Assembly (NCBI GenBank): GCA_017475845.1
Contig: JAFVEU010000001.1
Span: 1 to 6,246 of the forward strand
Source: Lachnospiraceae bacterium
Lineage (GTDB): Bacteria; Bacillota; Clostridia; Lachnospirales; Lachnospiraceae
DNA length: 6,246 nucleotides
Direction of reading: 5' to 3'
The notes beneath the pieces were generated by a model, which saw only the letters and a list, made by a program, of their open reading frames with translations, was not told where the DNA came from and did no database searches. A program made the translations under genes and the position numbers. This document shows, piece after piece, positions 5,745-6,246 of this stretch. Every line of letters starts with the position of its first letter. The stretch's first letter is position 1.

Positions 5745-5774
5745 ATAAAAGACCCCCGGCTTTCACCGGGGGTC
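5745..5774 (-). terminator. Rho-independent terminator of the lysine-rich protein gene
   Basis: GACCCCCGG (5751-5759) pairs perfectly with CCGGGGGTC (5766-5774) across a 6-nt loop. On the minus strand the stem is followed by TTTTAT (5745-5750). It begins 20 nt after the stop codon of the upstream gene and separates that gene from the polysaccharide operon. Confidence 0.9.
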
Positions 5775-5794
5775 CGAATAAAGCAATGATCAAA

Positions 5795-6246
5795 TTACTT
5801 CATCTTGTTTGTGGTAATCTTGTTGCAGGAAAGACCTTCCAGACCTGTCCAGATATCTGCGCTGCTTACTGTAAGATAACCATTCTTAACATCACCTACA
5901 AGCTTGAACTCATAAGTATCCTTGTAAGAATCCTTGCCGTTCTTCTGTTTAGCCTTGATAGCCTTCTTGCCATACTTGAAGCTGAGCTTGTAACCGCCGG
6001 ACTTGCCGCTTGCCTTAAGCTTGTCAACATCCTTAACTGTATCATTTGTCAGTCTGAAAGGATAAATGATAACGCCGAGTGCAGCCTTGCCATTCTTCTT
6101 GTCAACCTTTGTAGCCTTCTTGAACGCCTTGGTCAGATCCTTATCCTTCTTGGTCTGTCCCTTTTCTGTTACAGCGGTGATCTGGAGACCTGCGTTTGAA
6201 ACTGTAGGGAATGCACCATTCTTACTGTCGTTTGACTTGAACTGTA
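5795..6246 (-). CDS. Lysine-rich, probably secreted or surface protein, C-terminal fragment (runs off window)
   Basis: The last 149 codons are visible, ending in TAA at 5795-5797; the start lies beyond 6246. The fragment contains 31 lysines (about 21%), many in KK, KxK or GKxxYK patterns, and alternates basic loops with short beta-like strands such as ALGVIIYPFRL, YKLSFKYG and YEFKLVGDV. There is one cysteine near the end and no membrane helix or sorting signal in the visible part. I do not recognise a named family; the composition resembles beta-sandwich or Ig-like surface modules of Lachnospiraceae, so export is an inference. Thirty of the 31 lysines use AAG, and GTT, GCT and CTT are favoured. 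This bias differs from the GC-ending mix of the operon genes and suggests high expression. It has its own terminator and is probably a separate transcription unit. Confidence 0.75.
   Translation of the reverse strand, partial: QFKSNDSKNGAFPTVSNAGLQITAVTEKGQTKKDKDLTKAFKKATKVDKKNGKAALGVIIYPFRLTNDTVKDVDKLKASGKSGGYKLSFKYGKKAIKAKQKNGKDSYKDTYEFKLVGDVKNGYLTVSSADIWTGLEGLSCNKITTNKMK

Noticed and set aside
5672..6199. 175-codon open frame on the plus strand, leucine-rich
   Set aside because: It starts inside the direct repeats and runs through the terminator and antisense to the lysine-rich gene; the leucines are complements of the AAG codons (CTT).

Overview
The window reads as part of an exopolysaccharide/capsule biosynthesis locus from a Gram-positive Firmicute. 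It is most likely a Lachnospiraceae-type (Butyrivibrio-like) Clostridium relative. This rests on strong AGGAGG-type ribosome binding sites, sigmaA-type promoters, a LoaP-type NusG paralog in a polysaccharide operon, the AAA-ATPase-like/PD-(D/E)XK family that is very common in that group, and a lysine-rich exported-looking protein. The taxon is an inference from gene style; no rRNA or other marker is present. Every gene I can support lies on the minus strand, so the biological order runs from high to low coordinates.

Right edge (5795-6246): the last 149 codons of a lysine-rich protein, probably a surface or secreted protein, ending in a clean intrinsic terminator at 5745-5774. This isolates it from the operon that follows. 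Between 5613 and 5744 lie two near-identical 24-nt direct repeats and, directly abutting them, a strong promoter. Its -10 box is so close to the first ATG that the transcript should be leaderless or nearly so.

Operon (5612 to 1): (i) a membrane-anchored glycosyltransferase whose N-terminal half looks like the 4-TM plus Rossmann-like region of polyprenyl-phosphate sugar transferases, but whose catalytic half is a WecG/TagA/CpsF enzyme; (ii) mannose-1-phosphate guanylyltransferase with C-terminal cupin (ManC/AlgA type), started at a TTG, supplying GDP-mannose; (iii) a NusG paralog of LoaP type, 2 nt behind manC, a likely processive antiterminator for this long operon; (iv) a roughly 400-bp non-coding interval with a possible promoter and a roughly 282-bp GC-rich, hairpin-rich element bounded by inverted REP-like arms; (v) an AAA-ATPase-like/PD-(D/E)XK protein of unknown function; (vi) the first 29 codons of a Wzz/chain-length-determinant (polysaccharide co-polymerase) protein, 17 nt behind (v).

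Together the genes suggest a mannose- or GDP-sugar-containing polysaccharide built on a lipid carrier. The transferase adds an early sugar, ManC makes the nucleotide sugar, Wzz sets chain length, and the LoaP-like factor keeps RNA polymerase going through the operon. The most interesting points are the chimeric glycosyltransferase, its apparently leaderless promoter with upstream direct repeats, and the structured non-coding element plus AAA/nuclease gene placed between the LoaP-like gene and wzz.
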